Assembly (NCBI RefSeq): GCF_014633365.1
Contig: NC_068344.1
Location: 31,189,170-31,253,169 of the forward strand
Direction of reading: 5' to 3'
DNA length: 64,000 bases
Source of the DNA: Diospyros lotus
Taxonomy: Eukaryota; Streptophyta; Magnoliopsida; Ericales; Ebenaceae
Shown: one piece after another, positions 36,130-46,931 of the stretch
Layout: the number at the start of each line of letters is the position of its first letter
How positions within the stretch are numbered: the stretch's first letter is position 1
Notes under the pieces: generated by a model
Database searches by the model: none
What the model was told of the DNA's origin: nothing
What the model saw: only the letters and a program-made list of their open reading frames with translations
Program-made: the position numbers and the translations under genes

Positions 36130-36490
36130 TCATTGAAAAATTATCATTTTCAGCTTCGAAACTTACCTTAATTTCCTCCATGGTCATCTTTGAAGAACAA
36201 TGATAAAAAAAAATTGAGATCAGAGCACAAAACACTTTTTTCTAGTACTATATTATATAGTCCTATGTGTGACACATTTTGTGTACATGTATATGGAAGA
36301 TGATTTAGTTGATAGCCCTTGACTTGCTCGTGGAAATAAGATAATTTGGCGCAAGAAATGTATAGGGATAGAATGGTGAAATTAGATAGAAAGTGGTTAA
36401 ATTTATGGAGAATCTATGTAGAATATGATAATTATTTTAGGCTTTAACCACAATGATTCATATAATTTTTCTTCCTTGAGAAATCATTTG
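36130..36490 (-). pseudogene. Decayed duplicate of the type-B ARR promoter, 5' UTR and first codons
   Basis: Three blocks match the ARR gene start in the same order and orientation: 36134-36230 with 29912-30025, 36246-36290 with 30360-30406, and 36365-36485 with 30815-30935. Shared strings include AAAATTATCATTTTCAG, GTCATCTT(T/C)GAAGAACAATG and TATATTATATA plus TAGTCC. The minus strand still reads MTMEE...AENDNF against MTVEE...TENDNF in the gene. Intervening stretches are deleted and no later exon is seen, so this is a truncated duplication of the gene's first part. Confidence 0.75.
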
Positions 36491-37281
36491 ATAATTTTTT
36501 AAGTAGCATTTGTTAAAATGAATAAAATAAAGTTGAAATACTTTTTAGATTAAGATATGAAATAATCAAAATAAGGCTGAAAAATATTTTAAATTTTTTA
36601 TCAAACTATTTATTAAATTTTTTGAAATGTACTAGAAGACATTTGCATTATTTTTTTTCATTTGTAAGATCTAAGACATGCTTATCTAGAAAGGGAAAAA
36701 GATAAATATATTTAGAAAATATCAGATAAAAAGTCACGTGACTTATTTTTTAAGAATCGATAGGTAAATTTAACAAAAATAATAGAAAATACTTTACCTA
36801 AACTACTAATAATTTTTCTAATCTGAAAGAATTTTTTAAAAGCAAAATCATAAAATTTAAGGTAGATGTTGAATCATTTTTAATAGTCAAACCAAACCTT
36901 AAAATTATAGTTTGGTTTATTCTAATCATGTTTTGTACAACATAAACATTATGATAGAGTGCTAAATAAAGTTATTAGACTTTGGCCCTAAGGCCAATTT
37001 GGTCACTTTGAATTAAGACAAACCAAATAAACTAGTGGACTTTCATATCTGGGCAATATTAACTATAGTGGTAGATGTTTTTTTTTTAATTTTATCTAAC
37101 AATGTTTTAATTTTGTTAACAATGCCAATTCTATTTCAATTAAAACAACCACACACAATCTCAAGATCATAATTTGAAAAACCTCACATAATTGGTATAG
37201 CGACTAATTTGGTCTCGATTACAATCTATTCGTAAAATTCATGCCTCGTGAAAATAATTCAACTTATAATTCACAAATGTT
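36491..37281. other. AT-rich spacer
   Basis: No gene, clear repeat or element boundary was recognised. Open frames are short and biased by AT content. Confidence 0.4.
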
Positions 37282-37790
37282 TTAAAAAAGGGAAAATAGT
37301 CACACACAAAAAAAAAAAACTCAAAACTTTTCATGAATTTGAAACTTTATTCAATCATTTTAATTTTGACAATTATATCATAATTAATTCAATTGAGTGT
37401 AATTTTATCCAATACCTAAAATTAATTTACAATGTGTGTCAATGCTGAAGTGACACACCATGTGTTATAAAAAAATATAAGTGGAACCCACATATACTCA
37501 TAAGGGAAACATAAAAAATAATAAAAAAAATGAAATGGCTAACTTGAGCATTATTTTTTTATTTTTTTCTTATGAGTACATGTGGGTCTCACTCATATTT
37601 TTATCTTTGTGATACGTACTATGTCACGTCAGCAATGATACATGTCTCATAAATCGATTTTAGGTATTGGATAAAATTACACTAAATTGATCTAATTAGG
37701 ATATAATTTGTTAAAATTTAAACAATTAGATAAAATTGTAAATTTAAAAAAAAAATTGAGTTGTTTTTGCTATGTACCCTTAAAAAAAAA
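37282..37790. mobile_element. Foldback element: two ~245-bp inverted arms
   Basis: The left arm (about 37282-37530) is the inverted complement of the right arm (about 37545-37790) for most of its length. The longest clean match is GTAATTTTATCCAATACC near 37400 against GGTATTGGATAAAATTAC near 37663. Others are CCCACATATACTCATAAG against CTTATGAGTACATGTGGG and AAAATAGTC against GCTATGTACCC near the tips. The loop is only about 15 bp. It has no ORF of note. The structure fits a foldback or Mutator-like MITE; the target duplication was not fixed. Confidence 0.7.
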
Positions 37791-38527
37791 TTGTCCAAAA
37801 GGGTTATTCTTGGTGTTAAATGCTCCTCAAAATACAAGGGAGAGATAAAAAGGTGTCATTTAAGTTGTAGCTATTTTAAGTGAATCCACTTTGCAAGGTG
37901 CATCCATATCATTGAGACTAAAATTCATTATGGACAGACAAAGATAGAGATAACCTTGATACACATGCACATATGTCACCCTCAAGAAAAATTTCACACT
38001 GAAAGCAAATTCCATGCACTACAAGCTCAAGACAAACAACCCTATCCCTATCACAGATAATTGGTGAATGAATGACATATTTTTGTAGGTTGGATCAATC
38101 ATAAGATCCAACATACATTCTTCAGATGATATTAATGGTTTACAATTGAGCAAGTAAAACAAAGGCAATCATCACAAAAACCCTAATAAATTAAGCCCTA
38201 ATCACCAAATAAACTATTGAGTGACCAAATCATCAACCAAAACCCTAGACAATATATACCAACAATATATTACATTGTAGGCAATAATCATTTACATTCT
38301 ACTAGAGAGAAATATGAATGAACTAGCTAGGATACGTGTAAAATCTAAAAGGATGATCAACAATAACATTATGTACAGTGACAATAACTTCACCATTGTG
38401 AGACTAAAAGAGATAGTTAATACACACATATAGAGAGAAAGAGATCCATCTTAGGTTTTGATAACTGAGAGGTGCGGGAGAGGAGGAAAAAGATATGAGG
38501 TATTGCAAGATTATGGAATCGACATAC

Positions 38528-39175
38528 CAAAATGATGATGTTTTGCTTATGTTGATTTATGATGTTTTTAGTGTTTATAACATTGTAGGTTTTTGAGATT
38601 TTATTTTTTCAGTTCCCCTTATTTTTTTAAAAATGGTGTTGTTTTTCTTGTCTTTATTTTCAACATTTTAAGCATTTTTTTTTTACATTCATATATGCCA
38701 TAAATTTTTGACATTTTATTTTCTCAATTCCACTACATTTTAAAAAATGATGCCGTTTTATTCATATTGATTTATGGTGTTTTTAGTGACTTTTAGCATT
38801 CATGAGGGCCGAAATTTTTTGACATTTATTTTCTTAGGTCCCCACATTTTAAAAACAATGGTGTTTTAGTCATGTTGGATTATGACATTTTTAGCATTTT
38901 TTTCTAATATATATAATGCTGTTAATTTTGGGCATTTTTTCCCTCAAATCCCCCACTTTTAAACAATAATTTGATTTTGCTTTTCGACTTTTTAGCACTT
39001 TTTTCAGCATTTATGAACACCCTAAATTTTTGACATTTTATTTTTATAGTTCTTCGCATTTTGGAAAATGATGCCATTTTCTCACGTTTCAGCTCTTTTT
39101 TTCAACATTTATAAATTTTACAAATTTCCTATAATTTTTATTTTTTTAATTTCCAACATTTTAAAACGCCGTTAA
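38528..39175. repeat. Degenerate tandem array, about six 97-112-bp units
   Basis: The motif TTTTTGACATTTTATTTTCT and following CACATTTTAAAAAATGATG recurs at about 38596, 38705, 38815, 38926, 39028 and 39125, each time followed by TTATG...TTTTTAG-type sequence. Units are AT-rich and diverged by substitutions and small indels. A partial unit precedes the first. Confidence 0.65.
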
Positions 39176-41240
39176 ATAGTAATCATGAAATACGCATCTT
39201 AGAAGTAATCACCCTAATTTGATACAATCACCACCATTTTTTCATAACATCACTTAAAAAACATAAAAAAAAAATTGATATCTTTTAGTCATTTTCATAA
39301 TTCAAACAAAAACTCATTATATATCCCTTAAAAAAAAAAATTAACGTCTTTTATATACACATATCCCCTACAGCCATGAAAATTTAGAGATTTCTTGTTT
39401 AACGTTTAGAATTTTAAGTTCAACTACTGTTATATGTAGATCATAAATTTTTCTTCTAACTTATTATTATTCTTAGTAAAATTTATATATGTTGTAATTT
39501 TATAATTATATTCATATATAATATAAGTGAAATTAAAATTTAATTATACTTATATATATATGTATCTCTAAAAAATCTTCACTTAAAATGGCTTTGGATG
39601 TGTGGAGAAGTCAATGCCATTCATATTTTAATTGTCCAATGAAAGGACTAGTGGGTAATCAGAGAATTACACTCCTCTATGATTTGAGTTATTTTGGAAA
39701 AAAATTTGTAATTTACTTTTAACATTTAAGATCAATGTTCTTTATTTTTATTTAGAGACACTCCTTTCATTAAAAAAATAATAATTATAAGTTCATAAGT
39801 ACAATTATGGGTGTTCCTTCAATCTAGACACAGTCTACAATTGCGATTCTTAAGAATTTTAAATTGATTAAGGTCAAAATTGGTCGAATAGATTTATGTT
39901 ATATAACTCATTGGATCACTAAAATAAAATTTTTGAATGAATAAAACTATAGTGTTTGACTGAACTCACAATTTAAAATGACCCAATTGATAAAAAAACT
40001 ATAATGATTATCGAATTGAATTAAATTTATTAAAAGGTCACAATCAGACAACAACAAACCAGCCAAGTATTATAAATTTTATAATAATCCGCCCGATGAT
40101 GCACATCAGGTCAGAGGGCCACAATTCACAATTCACAATTGCCTCCTCTACTCTACTCTTTAAGACAATGTTTGGTGGCATATGGCAATTGGCATTTTGG
40201 TGTCCCATCAAAGGGTTCCTTGTCCCCGCTCAAGTATCACTTTTCAAGACTCATTTGGTTATAGCTTTAAAAAAAAGAAGAAGAAATTGATAATATAATA
40301 ATATGATATTTATTGTGGGCACAACACCAACACAATCACAAACACAATCTCTATCAGCAAAAAATAAAATGAAATCGTATAAAAAGTCTTATTGTTTAAT
40401 AATACAAACCATATTATTATTGTCACTCTCATACTCATAGTATATAGGCTTATACTTTAGGTTTCATGAGTTGTAGTCTACCTCATATTATTGTCTCTTT
40501 TGTGGCGTATTCCTCCTCATATAGCAGCAAACCCAAACATATGGTAGGGATTTTTTTTTATTTAAATTATATATATATATATATGATCTGATGGCATCAT
40601 CGTCATGATGATGATCTGATGGAACAAATTTCAGGTGTGGGGCATATCACAGGTGGGACCTCCATGATCTCCTATGTGCAGAGGAGACAGGTGACAAATC
40701 CCCTTTAATCTGCAGCATAACTCTTTTTTTTTTTTATTCATTTATTTTTTTGACTGATTGATACTGGCAAGGCAAGGCTCGGTACGGCCCATCACATATA
40801 TGCAGCCCGAGAGCAGAGGTAACTGGACCCGGGTCAATAGATTGGATTAGGTGACCCAGCCCACTCAAAAAGGATTTAACTTAATTAGAGCAGTGTTAAA
40901 TAAATTCAAGTAATTATACCTTGCGTAGCTCAAATAGTTAGACCACAATAAGTTAGAATTTGCATCAATAATTTATGAGTTTAATTATTTGTCTTGCACA
41001 ATGAAATAAAGTCTCAATTTGCGATTTATTGTATATGTCGAAATCGAGAATATGAACGACGGGAAACCGTGCAAGATCGATAATCCCAAATAAATTATAC
41101 AGTGCATCTCTAAAATTTAGTATAAATACAAAGATTGATCATTTAAGAGAAAAGAGGCCAAAGTAATTTTTAAAATATGCGAGTACAAAATAAAATATAA
41201 TAAAATTTTAAGAATATAAGAACGTAATACTATTAGGAAA
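39176..41240. other. AT-rich spacer containing one SINE-like copy
   Basis: Nothing coding is supported. A TA tract lies near 40569-40583 and a small imperfect palindrome around 40590-40620. The 40921-41090 segment is a SINE-like repeat listed separately. Confidence 0.4.
40921..41090 (+). repeat. tRNA-derived SINE-like repeat, copy 1
   Basis: GTAGCTCAAATAGTTAGAC resembles a tRNA box A and ATGAGTTTAATTA a decayed box B. The body (CTTGCACAATGAAATAAAG, then TCGAAATCGAGAATATGAAC) matches the copy at 48600-48765. The family name is not known to me. Confidence 0.5.
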
Positions 41241-41460
41241 ATGTTATTGGTACATCATAACTTACACCTTGAATTATATAATTTAGCCAAAATATTTAAA
41301 ATACCCTTTACTTAAAGTGATAAGGTGAGGCGATAAGACGCCGTGAGACGCATAATTAAAATACCCTTTACTCAAGATAATGAGGCGATGCAAGGAATAT
41401 TTTTGTTATTGGTGATGCATTATGTAATTCAAAGTGTAACCCAAAAAATACCAATAACAT
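41241..41460. mobile_element. Candidate MITE, 220 bp, ATGTTATTGGT termini
   Basis: It begins ATGTTATTGGTACATCATAA and ends ACCAATAACAT. The inverted arms extend about 40 bp, with CTTACACCTTGAATTATATA at the left facing the complement of TATGTAATTCAAAGTGTAAC at the right. AAAATACCCTTTACT occurs twice inside (about 41299 and 41358). A target duplication is not clear. Confidence 0.55.
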
Positions 41461-41934
41461 GATTCATAGTATTAATTAAACAACTCATTACATAGTTAGA
41501 TGAGACAAAGACTTAAAGTTTTATATACTTAATGGAGATGTAAACTACTACATGTAAATTCTAACTCGTCAATTATTTTTCTATCTCGATCATATTTTCT
41601 TTCTACTATTAAAATAAAAAAATAGGGCCAAGAAATCATTGACGATTTGCACAAGAACCTCAATTGAAACTCGGGTCAAGCTAAGCTAAGCTTTTCAACA
41701 AGAGGTCGGGTCGGATCCAGTTGAAATATTGAAAGCGGAGAGGTGGGCATCATGCGCTAGGGCGTGGAACCGAAGCATGTTATTCACATCAACTCACAGG
41801 GCAAGCCCGGCCGAGCCGAAAGAAGTTGATGACTGGCCAAACTCCAGCAAACTAGAGCATGCAAGCCAACACTGAGTTCAATGGATCAATCACACTATAC
41901 AGAAGGGGAAAAACCAAGCCGGTGACAGAGTCAG
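41461..41934. other. Spacer and 3' UTR side of the ABHD17-like gene
   Basis: It contains the region downstream of the stop codon at 41935. No other feature was recognised. Confidence 0.4.
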
Positions 41935-44900
41935 TCATCTTCTTCCAAATCTTAAGCACTTGCTGCACATGGATTCAGTGAGGCTGGATGTCGGGGTGAG
42001 GTTGGCCTTCTTTTCTTTGGCCAGCGAGCGCTTTTCCATTGCGTGGACAAACTTGCGCAAGTGCTTGATGTAGTCGGGAAAGGTCTCGAGGTTGCAGTGA
42101 CCCCCACCCTTTACCCACAGCGGATCATACTTCTCTTTTGACAGCTCCCACAGTCGCCTCCCATGCGACCAGTCGACAATCTCATCGTTCGTTCCCTGGA
42201 AACGATTCGGCCACAGAAAGGGGAAAATAACATGAGCCACATGGGAAACAGTTCCATCCCTGAAAGCAATTCCATGCAAGATACCATGTAAACTCCCTTT
42301 TCCCTCTTCAAAGAAGAGAAAAAAGTTATCCAAAGTTCAGAAAGATATAAGCAGAATCAAGTAATCCGATCAGTCCACAGCTCAGTTCTAGTGGACTATA
42401 AGCTATGGTTTAGATTGCATCTTCATATTATTACCCCATTCACCAGGTTTTGACCTAGTGGTGCTCTACCATCTCATCAGAATTTTTGGTAACCTGAATC
42501 AGCAGTGATAAGGCGTGTTCACTTGCATAAAAAGAAAAAAGAATAATAACAAAAGGAAGGGACGAACGAAGTGAATTGCAAGGAGAATGCTGTATACAAA
42601 TATGACCCTTCCTTGACCGTTGTAAAAAGGGGAGTCTCATGCACCAGGGACGTACTCGTAAAGAAGTGTTATTAGGCCACAATACGTGGTGAGATCCGTC
42701 CTTTTACCTTCTCTTCTCCAACATTTCCATACTACAACATCCCGATGTCAAGCACCCAAATATTTTCCCCTCTCTGCTTACGGTCCTGGTAGGAATATTA
42801 ATATTACATTGTAATTTCGGCTTGTAACAGAGCCATTCTTTAGATTGTTCAGAACGGAGACGGTTCAGTCAAGTTTCATTGTTTTGCCCTCCGGATAATG
42901 GTCAACAAGATCATTGCTTGGCTGCCATGCTGCTCCATTTGCTTTCTAGAACTGCATCCTTGAAGTTCTCCATGCATAGAGTTTAAAATCCTAGGTTAAG
43001 GTAAGTATAAGCAATGCAGAAGGCTACATACAAATACGAGCCCCCCCTCCTCCGACCTCACAAATTGGGAGCTTCATGCATTAGGAAACAGGAATGCCCA
43101 TTTACTTAAGCAAATTCTACAGATGCCAATAACGAAACTTGGTAGATTCCGAATAGTGATAAAGAAAAACTATATATTCAGTTCCAGTGCCATGGCCATC
43201 AAGACTGCAGACATGGAAAACACTCTTTTCCGAAAAAATAACAGCAAACACTTCTCTGTGCAAAATACATTGCCGAAAATAAAGCTAGTGTAGCATTTTT
43301 TTTTTCACTAACTGAAGTGGCCATAAGATTGAAAATGAACTACAGTAGCAAAAGAAGCAGAGTGTTGAGGTCAGTAAGGATAGTGACAAATCCAATGATT
43401 TCATAAGAAGAGTGTTGAGGTCAGCAAGGATAGTGACAGATCCTATGATTTCTTCCTATGAAATCATTGGATTATACAACATATCAAACCTTAATCCAAC
43501 TAGGTGGCGTAAGCTACATGAATTTTAGCTCGCCAATCATTTTTATATATGGTCATATTTTTTGTAAGACCCTTATACCTCATATTATACCTAAGACTCC
43601 AACTTTTTCTTTCTTTCTCTAACTCTTTTGCTAAAGATTTATTCCATTTAATCTATTGTAGTCTTTGTTGGTCTTCTTCTCATATGATCAAACCATTTTG
43701 CATTATGTCTCATATATATTATCTTCAAGAAGAGTCACTACAACCTCATTACAAATAACTTCATTTTTAATACTATATTTTCTTGTATGACTACATGTGT
43801 TGTAACATCCATAAACTCTTCTATTTGAACCATTCCACCTTAATTTTAGGGTAACATTCTCATTAATCTCTCTATCTTTTTGGATGATTGATAAAAAATA
43901 TTTGAACTAATCTTTTTTTGGGATGACTTGATTTTCAAATCTCACCTTAACATCATCCACATTTGTATTTTTACAGAACTTACATTCTATAAATTCAGTT
44001 TCCAAGCTACTCAATGTAAAACCTAGATTCTAAAGTATTCCTACATATCTTGAGCTTAGTATATTCATGCCTTCTTTTGGATAATTGATCCAAGATATTT
44101 GAATTGGACACTAAACCTAAAGCGCGCGCACACAAACACACACACACACACAGAGTTTTCAATATGCTTAACTTAAAACCTTTGGATTCTAAAATATCCT
44201 CTATATTTTGAGCCTAGAATTCACACATTCTTGTCTCATCTGCCAAGACAATGCCATCTGCAAATAGCATATACCAAGCCACTCACTCCTATATGGATAC
44301 ATTCAGTTAATTAATCCAAACTAGGGCAGCGAGAAAGACTTACATTGTATGTGTTCAAACCACTGGATTATGAACATAACACAATCCCAAAGACAAAAAT
44401 GTCCTTGCACAGGTTAGTTGAAACTCTGTCTTACAAGTAGTAAAGGGGAATTGCAATCTGTTAACACAAAGTTCCAAATTTCCTGGCCTTGTAGTTTGTT
44501 ATAGCAAAGGATGCAGGAGCAACGGTTACAGGAAAGCTTAAAGAATGTACAGATTATAAGATATTTAATAAATCAATCAAGAAGTGAAGTACAGAAAGTA
44601 ATTGGAAACAGAGAGACATATAGATCCGAATTGGAAAAGAAAAAATTTTCATTCTAAAAAATCAAAGCTTTGGTATGATTGAATGCATGAATACTAATGG
44701 GCGAAAAATATCAAGGAATTTTTCTGGTAAGGAAAGAAGAGATAATGAATGAAGTAGAGCTTACATGTATAACAAGAACTGGACAGCTGACATTCCGTAT
44801 TTTGTCTACGTTCTGAAGATATAAACAGAGGCTTCTTAACATAAAACTGAGTAATCAAAGCCTAAAACACAAGAGATCAGAAGAAAAGGAACCTACTTTG

Positions 44901-46931
44901 AAAATGTCAAACCAGAGTGTCATTTTGACGGGATATAGAACTCGGATTCCTGAAAGGATGGCACTGTGAAGAACAACAGCTCTCAACCTTTGTAAACGAG
45001 CAGCTAAGTGTAGTGTAGGGCCACTCCCAACGGATTGGCCATACAGAATCAAATCCTCCTGCTTAATCTCATATTCACTCTTCAAACAATTGTAGACAGC
45101 TTCTATGTCGTGGTATGTGTTGAACTCAGATGGCTGACAGAAAGCAGTGATCGCTTAGTTATCAATAAGAATAGTAATGATGATGAAGACAATTAGCATG
45201 ATTTTCTTCCATTTGTTTTCCTGAATCTTCTGAATATGGAAGTTAAATGGCTCAATTAGGAGTTTGAATAGAGCCATTTAGATTTGAATTCAAAGATCAA
45301 CTCCATGCCAAGATATCGTTCATGTTTCTCTTACCTTACCAGAGGATGCTCCATACCCTGAATAATCATAACTGCAAAAGTAGCAAAACGAATTTGTCAA
45401 CACCAAATACTACATTCTAGAGGTGTTAAAATGCACCAAATGGACACCCTATAGATGGCCATATCAACAGCAAGCTAAACACCATACGGGTAAAAACCAA
45501 ATAATTCTAACCACTAATAATATATAGTGCAATAATCAAAGAAGCCCAAGCATTTTGAAACAAATTAATCTAGATGTCATACGGTTGACATGTGAAAAGC
45601 AAAGAGTTCAGAACAGTACGTCCATGAAAAAAAGAAAAAAATATAAAAGGTACATTTTCCTGCCACTTCCTATGGCATGTAAAACCTTCCAGTCAATCGC
45701 TTGTCACAAAAAAATCAATAAAACCTTCAAAGAATATAGATTCAGCATCCTGGAACACTTTTCAGGCCGAAGAAAAGTTAGTCACAGACCTTGCAGAATA
45801 AAGTAATTGGACTAGTGGCACGAATCTATTCTGGTCTCTACGAACAGGGTTCAAATCTCCCTGAGGCCAGCCCACACATAGATTGTTGTATACTTCCCTG
45901 GTGCAGCCGTGCCGGTGGTTATTCACGAGCTACTGTTTGTGCGCGGTGAGTTTACTTAGTGCATATTGAAGAGTATGTATGGCTCATTGATAGTAATTGA
46001 AAAAAAAAAAGGAAACCGAAGGGAGCATAAGAAATGCAACAGATTTAGGATGAAAGCAGAAGTAGAAGAAACATTTGTGTGCGCTCGGATGAAGCACATG
46101 GTACAAAAACTAAAACAAAGTCTAAAACGTGAGCAGCATGCATAGAAGAACAACTACAGATGACCAGTTGAATTCCATTGAAAGCAAACCAACCCATTAG
46201 AAAACCCGGATATAACATAAAACATCCGAAATATTTAGATTAACTACATCAACAAGCACAAAAAGGGGATTAAAAATTCAACCCTTGCCATAATTGACAA
46301 GAATGAAAAACAAAACCACCAAAATATTTAGATTTCAAAATTTACCAGAAATATGCACAATTCCCTCAAACATAATTCATTTCTGTGATAAACAAATACC
46401 ATCAACTACAAACAAAACCCAGATTCAAAATACACAGAATATTAGAAATTCACATATTTAAAATCAGGCAAAACCCAGATTCCAAAAACACGGAATAATA
46501 GAAATCACATATTCAAATTCAGATGCAAACTGAAAAAACCCCCCATTTCAATATAACAAAACCCAGCAACAGCCACCAAAGCATCCATACAACCGAAATC
46601 AACAGATATGTAGATACATATATAAGCATCACCTCATGATGTTGACACGGAGGTGGGCTCTGAGCTCAATGAAAAGGTCCTGCATCTGACCCAAATCGGC
46701 GGCGTTGCCATGAGAATAGAGAATCGTGAACCGGCCATAAGGGTGCTTCCAGAAGGTGGCCACAATCTTGTTGCCGCCTTTGGTGTCGATCAAATGGACG
46801 TCGACATTCTTGTCCGCCGACAGCCCCGTGAAGATAATCCTCCCATCGCCTTCTCTGTACACGTCGTACGTCGGCGGGTCGGGCGGGAAGAAAGCGAATC
46901 GCGCCGCCACGTTCGACGTTACATTGCCCAT
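41935..46931 (-). CDS. ABHD17-like alpha/beta-hydrolase (probable acyl-protein thioesterase), 5 coding exons
   Basis: Coding exons on the minus strand are 46931-46633, 45371-45335, 45133-44897, 44812-44765 and 42195-41935, giving 293 residues; all introns are GT-AG and phases fit. MGNVTS at the start matches an N-myristoylation consensus. The hydrolase core shows LYSHGNAADLGQM, YDYSGYG, nucleophile elbow GQSVGSG (S146), GTNDEIVDWSHG (D211) and GGGHC (H240), a complete Ser-Asp-His triad. Plant ABHD17-like proteins (ABAPT family in Arabidopsis) remove S-acyl groups from membrane-bound proteins; the animal homologues do so on Ras and PSD-95. That activity is inferred. Exon 2 is only 37 nt. Introns 1 and 4 (1.26 and 2.57 kb) hold SINE and LINE debris. 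Confidence 0.93.
42590..42670 (+). repeat. SINE copy in ABHD17-like intron 4 (first)
   Basis: GCTGTATACAAATATGACCC, CTTCCTTGACCG and GAGTCTCATGCACCAGGGA follow the same SINE body as 27840-27968, in plus orientation, antisense to the host gene. Confidence 0.5.
43000..43105 (+). repeat. SINE copy in ABHD17-like intron 4 (second)
   Basis: GGCTACATACAAATACGAGC, CCCCCCTCCTCCGACC and GAGCTTCATGCATTAGG again follow the same SINE body. A separate 49-bp tandem pair (about 43360-43408 and 43409-43450, containing GTGTTGAGGTCAG) lies 250 bp further on. Confidence 0.5.
43475..44290 (-). pseudogene. LINE reverse-transcriptase 3' relic in ABHD17-like intron 4
   Basis: On the minus strand, reading from 44285, there is WYMLFADGIVLADETR (the RT FADD box with D to G), then LESKGFKLS, then TEFIECKFCKNTNVDD and QVIPKKD, matching plant L1 RT order. 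It ends in a LINE-like tail near 43480 (complement of CAAACCTTAATCCAACTAGG). Stops, a frameshift and an internal partial repeat of the LESKGF region show it is dead. Its orientation is the same as the host gene. Confidence 0.75.
45800..45970 (+). repeat. Au-like SINE in ABHD17-like intron 1
   Basis: Box-B-like GGGTTCAAATCTCC is followed by CAGCCCACACATAG, ACTTCCCTGGTGCAGCCGTG and GTGAGTTTACTTAG. This follows the plant Au SINE as I remember it. Box A lies in TAATTGGACTAGTGGCA. It is in plus orientation, antisense to the gene. Confidence 0.5.
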
